Assembly (NCBI GenBank): GCA_002786025.1
Contig: NHNW01000048.1
Span: 62,001 to 126,000, forward strand
Source of the DNA: Zasmidium citrigriseum
Lineage: Eukaryota > Ascomycota > Dothideomycetes > Mycosphaerellales > Mycosphaerellaceae
Reading direction: 5' to 3'
Length of the DNA: 64,000 nucleotides
This document shows, one piece after another, positions 42,766 to 54,381 of this stretch. Position numbers and translations under genes: made by a program. A model generated the notes under the pieces. That model was given only the letters and a program-made list of their open reading frames with translations. It was not told the DNA's origin and did not search any database. How positions within the stretch are numbered: the stretch's first letter is position 1; each line of letters opens with the position of its first letter.

Positions 42766-43636
42766 TCAATGAGATGAAAAGCCGCTGCCAGAACTTATCT
42801 TACCTCCATTGATGGGCAACGCAATTCCGGTGACGAAGCTCGATTGAGGAGAACTCAGCCAGTAAAGTCCTTCCGCAACTTCCTCAGGTTGCCCCTGTCG
42901 TCCGAGGGCCATCTCTTTGGTCATCTCCGCGATATTGGTGGTATCATCGTCCCGGACTTCACCGAGCAGTGGTGTTTTGATCACGCCCGGGCAAACGCAA
43001 TTGATACGAATATGATCTGCGCCATATCTCATGGCATCGGATTTGGTAAAGCCCAGGATGGCGAACTTTGAAGCACAATAAGACGGTAAATTATCGTAAA
43101 CTCGCAAGGCTGCCATGGAGGCCACATTGGAAATGGTTCCTCGAATGGGGGATGGACTGTCAACATGATTGACTGGATCTTGTTTCAGCATCTGAATGAT
43201 CTCCGCCTTTTGGCATAGCCACATGCCACGGGTGTTGATGTTGAACTGCTTGTCGAAGTCCTTGGCCGAGAATTCCGGTGACGTTCCAGGCATAAGAACG
43301 CCGGCTACATTACAGGCATGGTCGATTCGACCGAATGTTGAAACCACTTTGCCGACAAAGGAGTTCACCGAAGATTCGGATGTTACATCGCAAGGCTCGT
43401 CAGCGATCTCGGTCTTCGGGTTCAGATCGAGAATCTGCTTTTTGGTTTCGGCCAGACCAGCTGGGTTGACATCGCCGAGAGCAATCTTGGTACAGCCTCG
43501 TTTGACGAACAGTTGAGCAGTCGCTCTACCAATGCCTGACATGATTCGTTAGCGGAAAGAATTCAGAGCAATGGGCTTCCCTTCGTTGCTTACCTGATCC
43601 CGCTCCGATGATGACACTTACGCCTGGGAATGCCAT
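42766..43636 (-). CDS. SDR-family oxidoreductase (3-oxoacyl-ACP reductase-like)
   Basis: Classical short-chain dehydrogenase. Exon 1 starts MAFPGVSVIIGAGS and a 60-bp intron (about 43533-43588) joins GIGRATAQLFVKRG, giving the GxxxGIG cofactor motif. Asp in ALGDVNPAG after the second strand suggests NAD preference. Further motifs: CNVAGVL (NAG variant with V in place of N), ISNVASMAAL (catalytic Ser), YCASK (catalytic Tyr/Lys), INCVCPGVIKTPL and the C-terminal GIALPINGGKISSGSGFS. About 273 residues. NVAG instead of NNAG is seen in several real SDRs and is not a defect. It lies next to the hydroxyacid dehydrogenase on the same strand and is divergent from the SRPBCC gene. Confidence 0.9.
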
Positions 43637-43971
43637 GTTGAATCAGGCGTCATGAGCAGCGGCTTAATACTCACCAATCGAACAATCGAAAGTATGGCCA
43701 TTTCGACGGCATGTGAGTGCAGTCGCCACGTGATGAAGCCGAAAGCTGCCATTCTCCCGAGTTGGTCGGAAAACGCTCCCGAGCTTCCCTTTTATGACGG
43801 CATCGTAGCTGTTTACAAAGTTTACTTGGTGATTCAATGATGTTACACAAGATCAACAACACATTCTTCTAAATATTTGAAATTCATCAGGAATATTGTA
43901 CACCTTGAGCCTGAGGGAAAGTTGAACAGAACATCCAGACTTCCAAAGACATCAAGCATCCTCGAGCAACC
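43637..43971. promoter_or_regulatory. Divergent promoter region (SDR / SRPBCC)
   Basis: About 335 bp between divergent starts, AT-richer toward 43850-43900. No specific site can be named. Confidence 0.45.
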
Positions 43972-44493
43972 ATGGGGAAATTCAGTATTACCGGCGAGAC
44001 GGTCTTCGACTATCCAGCAGATGTCATATACGACTTCGTCTCGAATCCACACAACTGGGGAAAGACCTACAAAGGCTCTGGTGGCATGCAAGACAAGAAT
44101 CTCAAAGTCCCTCTTCAGATAGGCGATGTCTGGACCGAGAAAGTCAACCTTCCTCCGAATATGTACCTTTCGACTTGGAGGTTAATCACTGCCGAGAGGC
44201 CGAGGAAGTTTGCGTTTCAACAGGTTAACAAGATCGGAATGCTCGAAGACGGGACTGGTGGCGTGGATGGCTTTACTACAATCACTTACACCTTCGAAGA
44301 CAATATTGGGGAAGGCAAGACTTTGTTTACCAGGAACTTGACTGGCGAGCTTCCACGAGGTGTTGGACTTCCAGACGATCTATTGACTGTTTGCTGTCGA
44401 CCGGATGGTATCGAACGGTACCACGACGCCGTCAAGAAGGAACTTGACAAGGAGAGTGGAAAGGCGGAGGCGGAAGCGTCGAAACCTCATTGA
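43972..44493 (+). CDS. SRPBCC-superfamily (polyketide cyclase/START-like) protein
   Basis: Intronless, 173 residues, the usual size of stand-alone SRPBCC proteins that hold a hydrophobic ligand in a helix-grip fold. Seen: FSITGETVFDYPADVIYDF opening strand and helix, SNPHNWGKTYKG, IGDVWTEKVNLPPN, TWRLITAERPRKFAFQQV, FTTITYTFED and ERYHDAVKKELDKE as the closing helix. No signal peptide. Members may be cyclases, lipid or aromatic-ligand binders; the substrate cannot be inferred. The position between an SDR and a regulator suggests a role in the same pathway. Confidence 0.85.
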   Translation: MGKFSITGETVFDYPADVIYDFVSNPHNWGKTYKGSGGMQDKNLKVPLQIGDVWTEKVNLPPNMYLSTWRLITAERPRKFAFQQVNKIGMLEDGTGGVDGFTTITYTFEDNIGEGKTLFTRNLTGELPRGVGLPDDLLTVCCRPDGIERYHDAVKKELDKESGKAEAEASKPH

Positions 44494-45107
44494 TCGCTTT
44501 GTCGGCATATGTCTGGAGCAAAATGGGATCACATTGGAGATGACCACTTTATAGGAATGAGTACAACCTCAATGCATCAAGCGATCTTTGTCATTTCTAG
44601 CCCTCGACAGTGCTTCAAGGGACCATTCAACTTCTTGGAGGCTTCTCACAGGCTTTAGATATAGCTAGCTCGACAGCATATAGCCTAGCTGACGATTTGA
44701 CATAGTCAATGTTTCACCAAGACACAGGTCAACGATGAAAGGTGACGGTGTGGTTGGATGGAAGACGAACTGAAGGGAAGAGGTACGAAACAAATTCATA
44801 CAGTTTTACTTACCTTGATTTGGATCTGTTTACGAATCGTTCTAGCATTGCAACGCATGTCCCCTTGTAGGCAGCCTCGTTGCCATCTTTCTCGGCTTGT
44901 CGGCTTGTCGGTCCAATCTCGGATAGACAAACACAGTTCCAGGCCACCGTAGCTTACCAACTTACTTTCCTCACACCAAACCGTCGCTTCAACGCCACGC
45001 CATCTGGGACATGTTTCTCTTCAGCTGAATCTTTCAGCTTCCATCAACTCTGTTGTACGTTGGCAGGTCCTCAGACGTCGAAACCGTGAGACGTCCAACT
45101 CTCCTGC
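44494..45107. other. Intergenic region upstream of second regulator
   Basis: About 610 bp; no coding or repeat signal seen. It contains the promoter of the Zn2Cys6 gene. Confidence 0.45.
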
Positions 45108-47517
45108 ATGGGCGACCAGCTCCGAAAGCAGGCCGCCTGCATTCCTTGTCGAAGGAGCAAGGTCAAGTGCCAATGGCAACCAGACCAACGTTGCTGCAGG
45201 AGATGTGCTCAAGCGGGCAGTGAGTGTATACGTGGAGAATACCACGCCGGGAGGCAGAAAGGCACGAAGAAGTAAGTTCCGCTGGCAGCTTGCGCATCGC
45301 TCCTACTAAGCGCCTCATAGCAAACGAGTCGGCCTGGACAAGGCTCTCTATCAGATCGAACAAGCAGTTCGACGTACCAGATCTACAGACAGCCCTGCAG
45401 ACGAGGATGGCCAAGTGCTCGATCGTCTACGGAAGCTTCTGAACAGTACGGGCAGTAATGATGGATCGCCAAGCAAGGCCACCGATGTTCAGATCAGCGA
45501 CGAGGACGATATCTCAAGCGACGACATGGGAGATGCTCGTCAACCTCGAATATCGAATGATCGAGACCCTATCGAGTCCGCAGAAAGCCCTCTCCAACTC
45601 CTAGCGGCCTCCCACCGGCATTCGAAGCGAGCAAACGGCGTAGCACAATCGAGCAATGCCTCGAGACTCAGAACATTCTTCGCTCCCGCCCATGTCAGCC
45701 TCGACGTTGGGGAAGATGTAGATCCAATCAATCTTGGCTTGGTCTCCGACGAGGAAGCTGAGTCGCTGTTCACCTTGTGAGATCTACACTACGTCTTCCC
45801 TACCGATAGATGGCTGACTATGCTGGACAGCTTTCACACCAACCTTGCTCACACAAGATGGGGACTCGACTCTCGGATCTACAATACGAACTTTACTCGC
45901 TCTCGATCTGCCTTTCTATTCACTTCTGTGATGGCAGCATCCGCGCTCTTCATGCCAACAGCTGGGGCTCTCTCGAAACGCCTCTCCAACCATGTCAAAG
46001 TCACGGCCCGCAATGTCATCCAATCGAGACACAGATCCGTTGAGATTGTGTTGGCGTTTATGGTTAACGTGCCCTGGATGTTTCCGGGCGAGCAGAGCAC
46101 TGATGACGAGACGGCCTTCTACATTTCCACCGCTGAGACTATCGCGGTCGATCTGTCTCTTCACAAGTCTCTGGTACCTACAAAGATATTGAAAAGCGCT
46201 TCGGGGCTGACTCTAAGTCGTGGAGAGTGTTTAGACACTAAGACCGCCCTTGCCATGGATAAATTTTCTGATGTGGATCCTGAGTCTTTCCAAGGACGGC
46301 TGCTGCTACGAAATCGAGAAAGGTGCTGGATTTCATTGTTCAACTTGGAGCGAGGGTATATTCCATATACTTGAGTGGACTACTGGACACTGACGAAGGT
46401 TTGCAGAATGTGCCTAGCTCGCGGGCGACCATTCACGATCCCTTCGACTCGATTGATCAGAGATTGTAATGGCTGGCACCAGTCTGACCTCGCTGACGCC
46501 CAGGATGGCCATGTTCTATCGATGGCTGTCCTTCGAAGAGACCTGGTAAGTGAGCTGAATGTTGACGGCGATAATTCTGCTTACAATCGAAGGATGGCCT
46601 GCTCAGCAACGTTCGGGCCCTCTGTGACGGCTCTCAAATCATCTCCAGTAGTGGGACACAGCTGGCACAGTCGTAAGTCGCGCGACAATGTCACTAATTT
46701 CAGCTTTGCTAACATAGTACAGCATACACGATTCGATCGAGCATTTCTTCAATCAATGGCATGCGCAATGGCACTCTTCCGTCTGCCTGGCTCAAAGTAT
46801 CTTATATTCTGGACAAGAATCGTCGTTCTTCTTGACTGACAAGGAATTGCAGGCCAACAGCTTCCACCCTACGTGGAGATCATCCTCACGCACACACGTC
46901 TCTCGATCTATGGCGGCTTGATCAACCATCCCACGGCTCCACTTGAAGTTCGCCAGTTCTTCCGCACCGCAGGCCTCTCCTCAGCTCTCAACGTCATGCG
47001 GGCAGCCATCCAAGGCGAAGCTCGCCTGACCTCTATGCCGAACAACACTGCCATCATGATCTCTTTCGCAGCCTGCTTTGCCTTGACACTGAGTGCATAC
47101 GTATCGGGAAATGCGACTCTGGCTCCAAGTATTCGCGAGCTGATTGACCAGACAGCAGGAGTTCTAGAAAGAATTGGGAACGTGACGCCGCATCGAAACG
47201 GAGCTTCTGTTCTCTATGGAATGCAGCTAAGGCAGATCCTCAAGGACCGCGGCAATACGAATGCTCAAGCAGACGCCGGACAAGCGGTTGCGCCGACAGC
47301 AGTGGTACCTGACACACTTGCAACGACCCAGTCACACACCGCTCCAGGCCCACAAAGTATGGAGTGGCCGGATATGTTACAGTTCTCAACAATGTCAGAT
47401 TTGGAAATCGCGCAAGTCCTGAACGAACCTGGCATTGGATTCGAGCCCTATTTCGAAGGAATGTCCTGGGATGATCTCAACGGGTTTGACTGGTTACATT
47501 GGCCCGAATCTATCTGA
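45108..47517 (+). CDS. Zn(II)2Cys6 transcription factor
   Basis: Second binuclear-zinc regulator. MGDQLRKQAACIPCRRSKVKC followed by RCCRRCAQAGSEC gives the six-Cys cluster near the N-terminus. An intron at about 45270-45319 restores NKRVGLDKALYQIEQAVRR. An acidic linker (ISDEDDISSDD) follows, and a second intron (about 45779-45831) joins the regulatory domain FHTNLAHTRWGLDSRIY, AETIAVDLSLHKS, RGRPFTIPSTRLIRDC. Downstream joints between about 46355 and 46855 are less certain; several short introns are needed before LPPYVEIILTHTRLSIYGG. The C-terminus is MQLRQILKDRG to GFDWLHWPES. Nuclear. Surrounded by enzyme genes on both sides, it is a candidate local regulator. Confidence 0.85.
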
Positions 47518-47521
47518 TCTA

Positions 47522-48380
47522 TTACCATTTGTCGGCTTTGGAAATCCACGTCCAGTTCTCAGCAGGTTCTCTGTTGGCTTTCACGCCAAGCATCCCTTCG
47601 ATGTCTTCGCAAATGGAGATGGCCCCATGAATCTCTGCCTTGCCGTTGCCTAGATTATGGCTTCCATACATGTGACCTTTGGCTTGGGCCCAAGACGATC
47701 CGCTATACACCCGAGTCAGCAAGACAGTCGAGGAAGGGCATCAAAATACCCACCCAGTTGCGTAGCACGCTAGGAACTCAAGCAGACCGGTATCCTTCGC
47801 ATTTAAACGAGACTCCTCGGCCATCAGATCCCCGTACACGGAGCTGACAGCAAACTCCGACAAGTCGCCGCCGGACGCCACGGACATATTTTGGAGGACG
47901 CGGTCCGTGTGCTGAGCATATATTCTGGAGAAGAATGCCAACCCGCGAGCATCTTTCTCCGATCTCGAGAGATGTTGGCGTAGCGATGTGTCGCGATCCA
48001 ACTCTCGTTCAATCTCTGGGGACTCTGCCAAGAGGACTTTACGCAAGGCCGTGCATGCGTTAATGCCCTAGACGAGCGTCAGCATTCCCTTGACTATGGG
48101 GATGAGAGATACGACCTACCTTCGGAAAGCCCACAAGCACGCTGGCCTTCAGCAACGCCTCCCGCAGCTTTCTCGCCTTCACGATCTGGTCCTCCGCTGT
48201 GGGTGTGGTTGACTTCAAATACTGCCAAGTCTCGCCAATCAAATCCATCTGGTCGTTGACCTGGAATATAAGACCTGCGTAGACATACCATGGGCTGTCC
48301 GGTGCTTCTGAGAATCGCGATTCCAATCGACGGAAGAATTCAGTGTCTGCTCGCATGTTGCTTGGTAGAATGTACGGCAT
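47522..48380 (-). CDS. AhpD-like / carboxymuconolactone-decarboxylase-family protein
   Basis: Three-exon gene of about 245 residues with the AhpD-like fold features of fungal CMD-family proteins. Seen: MPYILPSNMRADTEFFRRL, MDLIGETWQYLKSTTPT, KLREALLKASVLVGFPK joined by an intron to GINACTALRKVLLAES, then RIYAQHTDRVLQNMS, ARGLAFFSRI and, after a last intron, SYGSSWAQAKGHMYGSHNLG. The CxxC redox pair of true AhpD is not present, so it may be a decarboxylase- or dehydratase-type member, or non-redox. The ends are convergent with the regulator gene only 4 bp away. The start MPYILPSNM at 48380 is well placed. Confidence 0.75.
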
Positions 48381-48831
48381 CTTGTCCCCGGATATGATAA
48401 TGGAACAAAGGTACGAAAGGCTTTATACTTTGCTTTGATCAATACAGAGCAAAGCTGACGGGCCGCAGTACCCCCTTTGGCCACTTCGGTTCTGGCTGCG
48501 ATGATGTCGGACAGCTCGGCTTCCAGAAGTAGCCCCGAATGGCGGCTAACATCGGAAAGACCCGGTGCCTAGATATAGGTCCGGAAATGCTCACGTCGTC
48601 AACAAAGTGGTCGTACTCGTAGGGCTACTGTCATAGAACACAATCGGTCTCCCCGCGCCATGTGTCGCTGCCGTTCTCGGGAAGATCCAAGGCTGCGGCA
48701 AGCTAAGCCTTGCCAACGAAGGGATTATAAGAGGAAGTTATCATTCCCTTCCTCAGCAGCATCACTTCACAACAACCAGCAGTCTACTTGCCATCCTTAC
48801 CAAACGCAATCTCTTTCCATATCTATTGAAC
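48381..48831. promoter_or_regulatory. Divergent region between AhpD-like and CoA-transferase genes
   Basis: About 450 bp. No protein-like frame. The two catabolic-type genes flanking it may share control elements (inference). Confidence 0.45.
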
Positions 48832-50327
48832 ATGGCCTTCAGAAAGGACTTCGAGATCTGCTCCTCCGTAGACGAAGCTCTCCGGGATATCAAACCAGGC
48901 GCCACGATCATGGCCGGCGGCTTTGGCCTGTCCGGAATTCCAGAGACAATGATCGAGTGGACGAGAGAGCACTCCCATCTGAACAACCTCAAATTCATAT
49001 CCACCGAAGCGGGCGACGACAAGTGGGGTCTGGCGCGACTCTATGAAAAGGGCCAGGTCTCCGAGCAGTGGCTGTGCTACATTGGCCGAGCTCGTGTGGT
49101 AGAGAAAGCCTATCTTCAAGGAGACGTCACGCTGCATCTCATTCCGCAGGGCACATTCGCCGAGAAGATCAGATGCTCTGGAGCGGGTATACCGGCGTTC
49201 TACACACGGGCTGGACTGGATACTCTCTATGCTGAGGGCAAGTTACCGACCAGGTTCGACTCCACTGGCAATGTCACAAGCTTCAATCACGCCCCAGAGA
49301 CTAAAGACTTCGACGGGAAGAAGTACCTCCTCGAAGAAGCCTTTCCTACAGCAGACTTTGCCTGGATCAAAGCCTGGAAAGCCGACAAGATGGGCAACTG
49401 CATCTTCAAAGGGACCTCGTACAACTACAACCGCATCATGGCCAGCGCTGCTCGAGTGACAATCGTCGAAGCTGAAGAGATCGTTGAGCCGGGCGAGCTA
49501 GCCCCCGAATCAATCCACCTTCCAGGCTTGAACGTCAACAGACTCTTCAAAGGGCAAAAGTGGGGGAAAATCGAGGTTCTCCACAACGATGAAGGCGATG
49601 ACAAGAATCGTGAGAAGACTGTCAGAGACATTATAGCCCAGCGGGCTGCGAAAGAGTTCGTCCCTGGCTCATCGTGCAATCTCGGTGTCGGCATGCCTGT
49701 TCTCGCCTCAGACTATGCTGCAAAAGATGGCAGACATGTATATGTTCAGTCAGAGAACGGCGTGATTGGCGTTGGGGGATATCCAAAGAAAGGCGAGGAG
49801 CAAAGTGATTGGATCAACGCGGGAAAAGAGACGATCGTGCCCATTCCAGGAGCGAGTACGTTTGGCAGCGACGTTGCCTTTGGGCAGATTCGTGGCGGTC
49901 ATCTTGATATGACTGTTCTTGGGGCGCTGGAGTGCAGTCAATACGGGGACATTGCCAACTACAGTAAGTCTCATCCTCCGAGCAGCTGACCAGCGGCTAA
50001 CGTTCTGCAGTGATACCAGGCAAGATGGCGAAAGGCATGGGCGGCGCCATGGACCTAGTGGCCAACCCGGAGTCAACCAGAATCGTTGTCGTACAGACCC
50101 ATTGCGACAAGAACGGCAACCCCAAGATCAAAGCGCAGTGCGACTTGCCACTCACAGGTCGTCGATGTGTACACACGATCATAACAGAGCTTGCCTGCTT
50201 TGATGTGGATCATGAGAAAGGCTTGACTTTGAGGGATTATAGTCCCCAGACGAGTATCGAGGAGATCCGAAAGAAGACGGGCTGCGGCTTCGAAGTCGCG
50301 GATGGCTGCGGGCCTTGGAAAGTGTAA
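48832..50327 (+). CDS. Succinyl-CoA:3-oxoacid CoA-transferase (fused alpha and beta subunits)
   Basis: Class I CoA-transferase moving CoA from succinyl-CoA to a 3-oxo acid such as acetoacetate or 3-oxoadipate. Alpha part: AGGFGLSGIPETMIE, STEAGDDKWGLARLYEKGQV, LIPQGTFAEKIRCSGAGIPAF, GNCIFKGTSYNYN. Beta part: REKTVRDIIAQRAAKEF, NLGVGMP, the catalytic Glu in YVQSENGVIGVGGYP, FGQIRGGHLDMTVLGALE. One 46-bp intron (49965-50010) splits the codon for Met in NYMIPGKMAKGMGGAMDLV. Both domains are complete, about 483 residues. The protein starts directly at the domain (MAFRKDFEICSSVDEAL), without the presequence expected of a mitochondrial SCOT, so it may be cytosolic or peroxisomal and act in a catabolic pathway rather than ketone-body use. 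Confidence 0.93.
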
Positions 50328-50730
50328 GAGCGTTGATATTGCGTACTGCAAGCGCTGACTTTGCCATTGTTTGTATTCTGTATGTGCTGGCTGACAAACA
50401 ACTCTTTCAATACATAAGGGCCAAGACGGGGTCCAATGAAACCATCAAGCTGTACGTCATTGATGGAGTCAGAGTGCCAATGCAATCCAAGCTCTATTCG
50501 ATATACGATGTCGCCAATTAGAAGTACGTTTTGTACGTCATTGGAGAAATCGGAATGCCAAAGGATTGCTGTGGCCGCAGCAACTACTGATGGTTGATAT
50601 TGGCATTGACGTACGTTGACAGTCATGGCCGTGAAATTCGGCACTGCTAAGTATCCGAGCCGACTTGTCAATTATTTTGGAATCTATAACTACAGAATGA
50701 GATGCTTCCTATGGTCCGATCGACAGCACC
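50328..50730. other. Intergenic region with short direct repeats
   Basis: An imperfect direct repeat (TGTACGTCATTG, then GGARNNNGNNTGCCAA) occurs at about 50451 and 50533, 81 bp apart. A weaker GACGTACGTTGACAGTCAT follows near 50610. No protein-like frame is seen. Confidence 0.5.
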
Positions 50731-51642
50731 ATGGCCTCGTACCTGATCACTGGAGCCTCACGCGGCATTGGTCTCGAGATTGTCCGTCAACTCAGCGAAC
50801 GACCAACAAACGAAGTCTCTAAAGTCTTTGCTGTCACGCGCTCAGCTTCGAATCCCGAATTCGCGTCGCTCGTCGAAAAATCTCAACAGCGAATTGTCAA
50901 CGTAGTGATCAAGGACTTCCTTGACCCAGATGAGATCCAACGAGGTGTAGACGTGGTTCGTGAGCATTTGGGAGATGCTGGATTGGACGTGCTACTGAAC
51001 AACGCTGGCGTGGTATGGCCTTAGAACATGCGACCAATATACTTGAGCTGACCTCTTCATAGTCGCCATATGGCTCCGACGGAATGCAAGGCGTGCCTGG
51101 AAGCCAGCTAATAGAAGTCTTCAACGCCAACGTCGTTACTGCACATCTCATTACCGCCGCATTCCTGCCTTTGCTGAGACAGGGTCGTTTGAAGCACATC
51201 TTTCACATGTACCTCATCGCTCTCTCGCCTTCTTTCAATCAACTGACGTCTTGGATAGGTCCTCCGTGCTGTCTTCGATCGCCTCTGCGAGTCAATTCGG
51301 ATCTTTCCCGCTACACGCATACAAGATTTCGAAGGCGGCGATGAATATGATGATCGTCCAGTACGCTTTGGAGTTGGATCCAGAGGGTTTCCTATGTGTC
51401 GGGATAGCGCCTGGAGTGAGTACCAATTCGACTATGATCGATTGCAATGCGGCTCACAATCATCGCAATAGTGGATCAAGACAGAGTCTTCGGGCGAAGG
51501 GGCATATCTCTCGATCGAAGAGGGCGTGAAAGGTGTCTTGGCTCTCATGCATCGGGCGGACAAATCGATGCATGGCAAGTTGATGAATAACAAGGTCGAG
51601 GGATGGGAGCACTACCATGATGGTGGCCCGATCCCGTGGTAA
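50731..51642 (+). CDS. Short-chain dehydrogenase/reductase (carbonyl-reductase type)
   Basis: Four-exon SDR of about 250 residues. MASYLITGASRGIGLEIVRQL gives the TGxxxGIG motif; VLLNNAGV carries NNAG. Introns at about 51013-51061, 51210-51259, and 51416-51470 restore SPYGSDGMQGVPG, IFHMSSVLSSIAS (catalytic Ser) and, after IAPG, WIKTESSGEGAYLSIEEGV. The catalytic YKISK lies in LHAYKISKAAMNMM. The C-terminal MNNKVEGWEHYHDGGPIPW is typical of fungal C-factor or ketoreductase-like SDRs. NADPH use is probable from the Arg-Ser after the second strand (VTRSASN). Cytosolic, substrate unknown. Confidence 0.9.
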
Positions 51643-51900
51643 GAGGCAATTGATGGCATTCAGAAAAGACTGGAGTCTTCAATGGCAGAAAGATGGGGTG
51701 ATACGATTGTTCTTGCTGGAGATCGAAGAGCCTCGGACCATTGCAATGCCCACATGCGTGCGGGATTTGACTTTGACGCGAGGCGTTCCAGATCGTCATC
51801 GACGACGGGACGAGAACACATAAGAACTTGCTCACATCCTCCTTCTACGTTTGCTTGTAACCATCTCGCAGAAGTCTACAGTACAGTCGAAATCGCCAAA

Positions 51901-52532
51901 ATGGTCGCCTTCACATCGATACTGGCTTTCGCCTCCGCGGCAACACTCGCATTTGCCTCGCCAGTCATTGAGCGAGATGCCGGCACCGACCTTTTGATCA
52001 CTGATCTTTTGCGTCTGGACCGCGCGATCAAGACTATCACGACTGCCGCAAATGGATATACTGGTGGACAAGCCGCGTATCAACCAATTCGCGAGTCGAT
52101 TGCTGAAGTGAACCGAACGAACCGTATCGCCTATTACGATGCAATGACCATCAAGCCTCGTAAGCACCTCACGCATCACTCGAAGTCTGTATATACTCAG
52201 ACACTGACCGTGCATTCTCAGAATCGATCCCCGACAGCAATCGAATCATCGCAGTCGTTGCCAATCCCATCCAGCCAGACATCACCCAAGCAGTCGACGC
52301 TCTCATCGCCAAGAAGGCCCTCATCGAAGCCGCGGGTCTGTCAAAGGAAACTGCCGATGGATTAAATCTCATCTCCTATGACCACGACACTCTGTCGCTC
52401 GTTGCTGTTGCTCCGAAACTGAACCCAGCCACAATTCCCGCTGCGACGCCGCCTGTCTTGCAGATCGATCTGGATTGGCGTAGGGGAGTTGCTGCATTTG
52501 GAGGAGTGCCGCTGGCACCAATCACTATGTAG
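51901..52532 (+). CDS. HsbA-like hydrophobic-surface-binding / cell-wall protein
   Basis: Secreted protein of about 185 residues. Signal peptide MVAFTSILAFASAATLAFAS, then VIERDAGTD. The body has LRLDRAIKTITTAANGYTGG, the characteristic opening of the HsbA/cell-wall galactomannoprotein family. An intron (about 52158-52221) joins TIKP through Q to SIPDSNRIIAVVAN. The second helix pair is QAVDALIAKKALIEAAG with TADGLNLISYDHDTLSLVA. Family members coat hyphae or bind hydrophobic surfaces and help recruit enzymes such as cutinases. It has no GPI signal and no Cys in the mature part. The match is to the family pattern, not to a specific member. Confidence 0.75.
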
Positions 52533-52579
52533 AATGGCCCATAGCGTTGCCCAGAACTAGGCAATGAAAGACTTCACCG

Positions 52580-54381
52580 TCAGCTCCTAAAGCCCCCTTC
52601 CGATATATGTTCTTGCGTACCAGGCAGAGAACCAAACAGCAGATTATCCATCTCACTCTTCTCCTGCGGCAGTATAAGATTCAACATCACGCCAACAACA
52701 GCAGCAATGATAAATGGAGTCTCTACTATGAGATTGACGCCTTGAAGAAATCCTTGAAGTTGAACATTGGGTCCGCTATAATCCAGAACCTTGTCGAACC
52801 AGGTAGGTGTTACGATGTCGATGAAGCCGATGCCAAGTGCTACTGTCAAGATGAAGCGGTTTCGACGTGTGAACTGAATCATTCCCAGGATTCGAATACC
52901 TGCAACAGCCACTGTGCTGTATAGGAAGACTTGCATTCCGCCTAGGACTGAGGGTGGCATAGCTGAGAACACGGATCCGAATTTTGCGAAGAGGCCCATC
53001 AGGATGAGGAAGACTGATGCTGCCCAGCCGGCTCGACGTGACTATGCATGCGTTAGTAATGCATTGGATAACGTGCACGTTTACCTACCGCGCATCCAGT
53101 CAGAACGATAACGCCGTTGTTGCCAGCCTGAGATACCATGGGCAGACCGGTGCCAAGAGCACTGATCAGACTGCCCAGACCGTCACACAGAATGCCACCC
53201 TGAATTCGACTGTTGAATTGTGTGCCTTCGACCTCGACGCCGGAGATCTCAGCAGTGGCAAGAATGTCTGGCATACAGCTGACACCTTCGACAATGAACA
53301 TGATGAGCAGCGGCAAGACTAGCGCTCCGTCCACGGACAGATGGAAGGTGTGAACCCAGAGGAAGGTGACCACGGGCGCCGAGTCAATGCTCTCTCTAGA
53401 CCAGTACCCAGTTGCACCAGAGATAATGCAGCCAATGGCAAGGCCGATCAAGACCGAGGCCGACTTCATCAACGGCGCTCCAATCTGTTCCACTACCACA
53501 ATGCTGACAAACACGCTGAACCCCAGTCCAATGAGCTTTGGATCGGCCCATGGGAGAGGTCTCGGAGCATCGATGCTTGGGCAAAGCGCATAGTACCCTT
53601 CGCCACCATTGCAATTGGAAGAGCCTGCCCAGTTCTGCATCCCATTGCCGATGAGGTACACGCCGACTAGAAGCAGCAGAGATCCAGTGACGACCTTCGG
53701 AAAGACTTTGTTCAAAAAGCGAGGAGGAACAAGCGACATCGCCATCTGGATGAGGACGGTACACAGCATCGTTCCCAGAACAGCTCCCCACGCATCAGCG
53801 CATGGAAGCTGTGTTCCGTCATCGGCGACTGGACAAGTTCCGTTCTTGTATCGCATGCTGCTGTACGAGATGGCCACTGGAATGATGTCGAATGTTGGTC
53901 CGACTACCGATAAGAGGCCTGTGCCCACGTAGAATGGCGACCCTTTGATGTGCAATCGAGTCACTTGAATCGCTGTGGCGATTCCAGTCGTGATGAAGGC
54001 AGCCGAGACGAGGTATGAAGTCTGAGCAGAGTTCAGGTAGAATGCCCCTGATGCAACAGCAAGAGGTGGTGATACAACAGACCCAACCATGATAAGTGCG
54101 TGCTGCAGGCCCAAGATGATGGTCAACAGGATTGGCACTTCGTCATGCAGGCCATAGAAGGGCATGGCCTTGTTCTTGTACTTCCTGTTGAAAGGAGGGA
54201 TGTTGGGTGTCACAAGGTACCAGTAGTCGTAGTCGCCAAGCCAGGCTTCTTTAGATGCAAGGTATGTCCATAATGCGATCGCCTGTTGGTGAAGATTCGG
54301 CTTGGTGATGGTGGCTTCCGCGTGTTCTTGAAGAGGGGCAGGAGTCAAGCTCTCAACCGCAAACTTCTTGCTGTCCTCCAT
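52580..54381 (-). CDS. Nucleobase:cation symporter-2 (UapA/UapC-type permease)
   Basis: NAT/NCS2 permease of about 580 residues, 14 membrane segments, importing xanthine, uric acid or related bases. Seen: GDYDYWYLVTPNIPPFN, LTIILGLQHALIMVGSVVSPPL, TGLLSVVGPTFDIIP, FPKVVTGSLLLLVGVYLIG, FIVEGVSCMPDILATAEISG, EVEGTQFNSRIQGGILCDGLG. The NAT signature region reads SQAGNNGVIVLTGCA, with Gly where most NATs have the substrate-binding Gln (QNNG). One intron (about 53045-53095) joins CA to SRRAGWAAS. C-terminus ISEGGFRS. Start at 54381 (MEDSKKF); ATG 54432 in frame would add 17 residues. It is divergent from the amidohydrolase, so joint uptake and deamination of a heterocycle is likely (inference). 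Confidence 0.9.
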
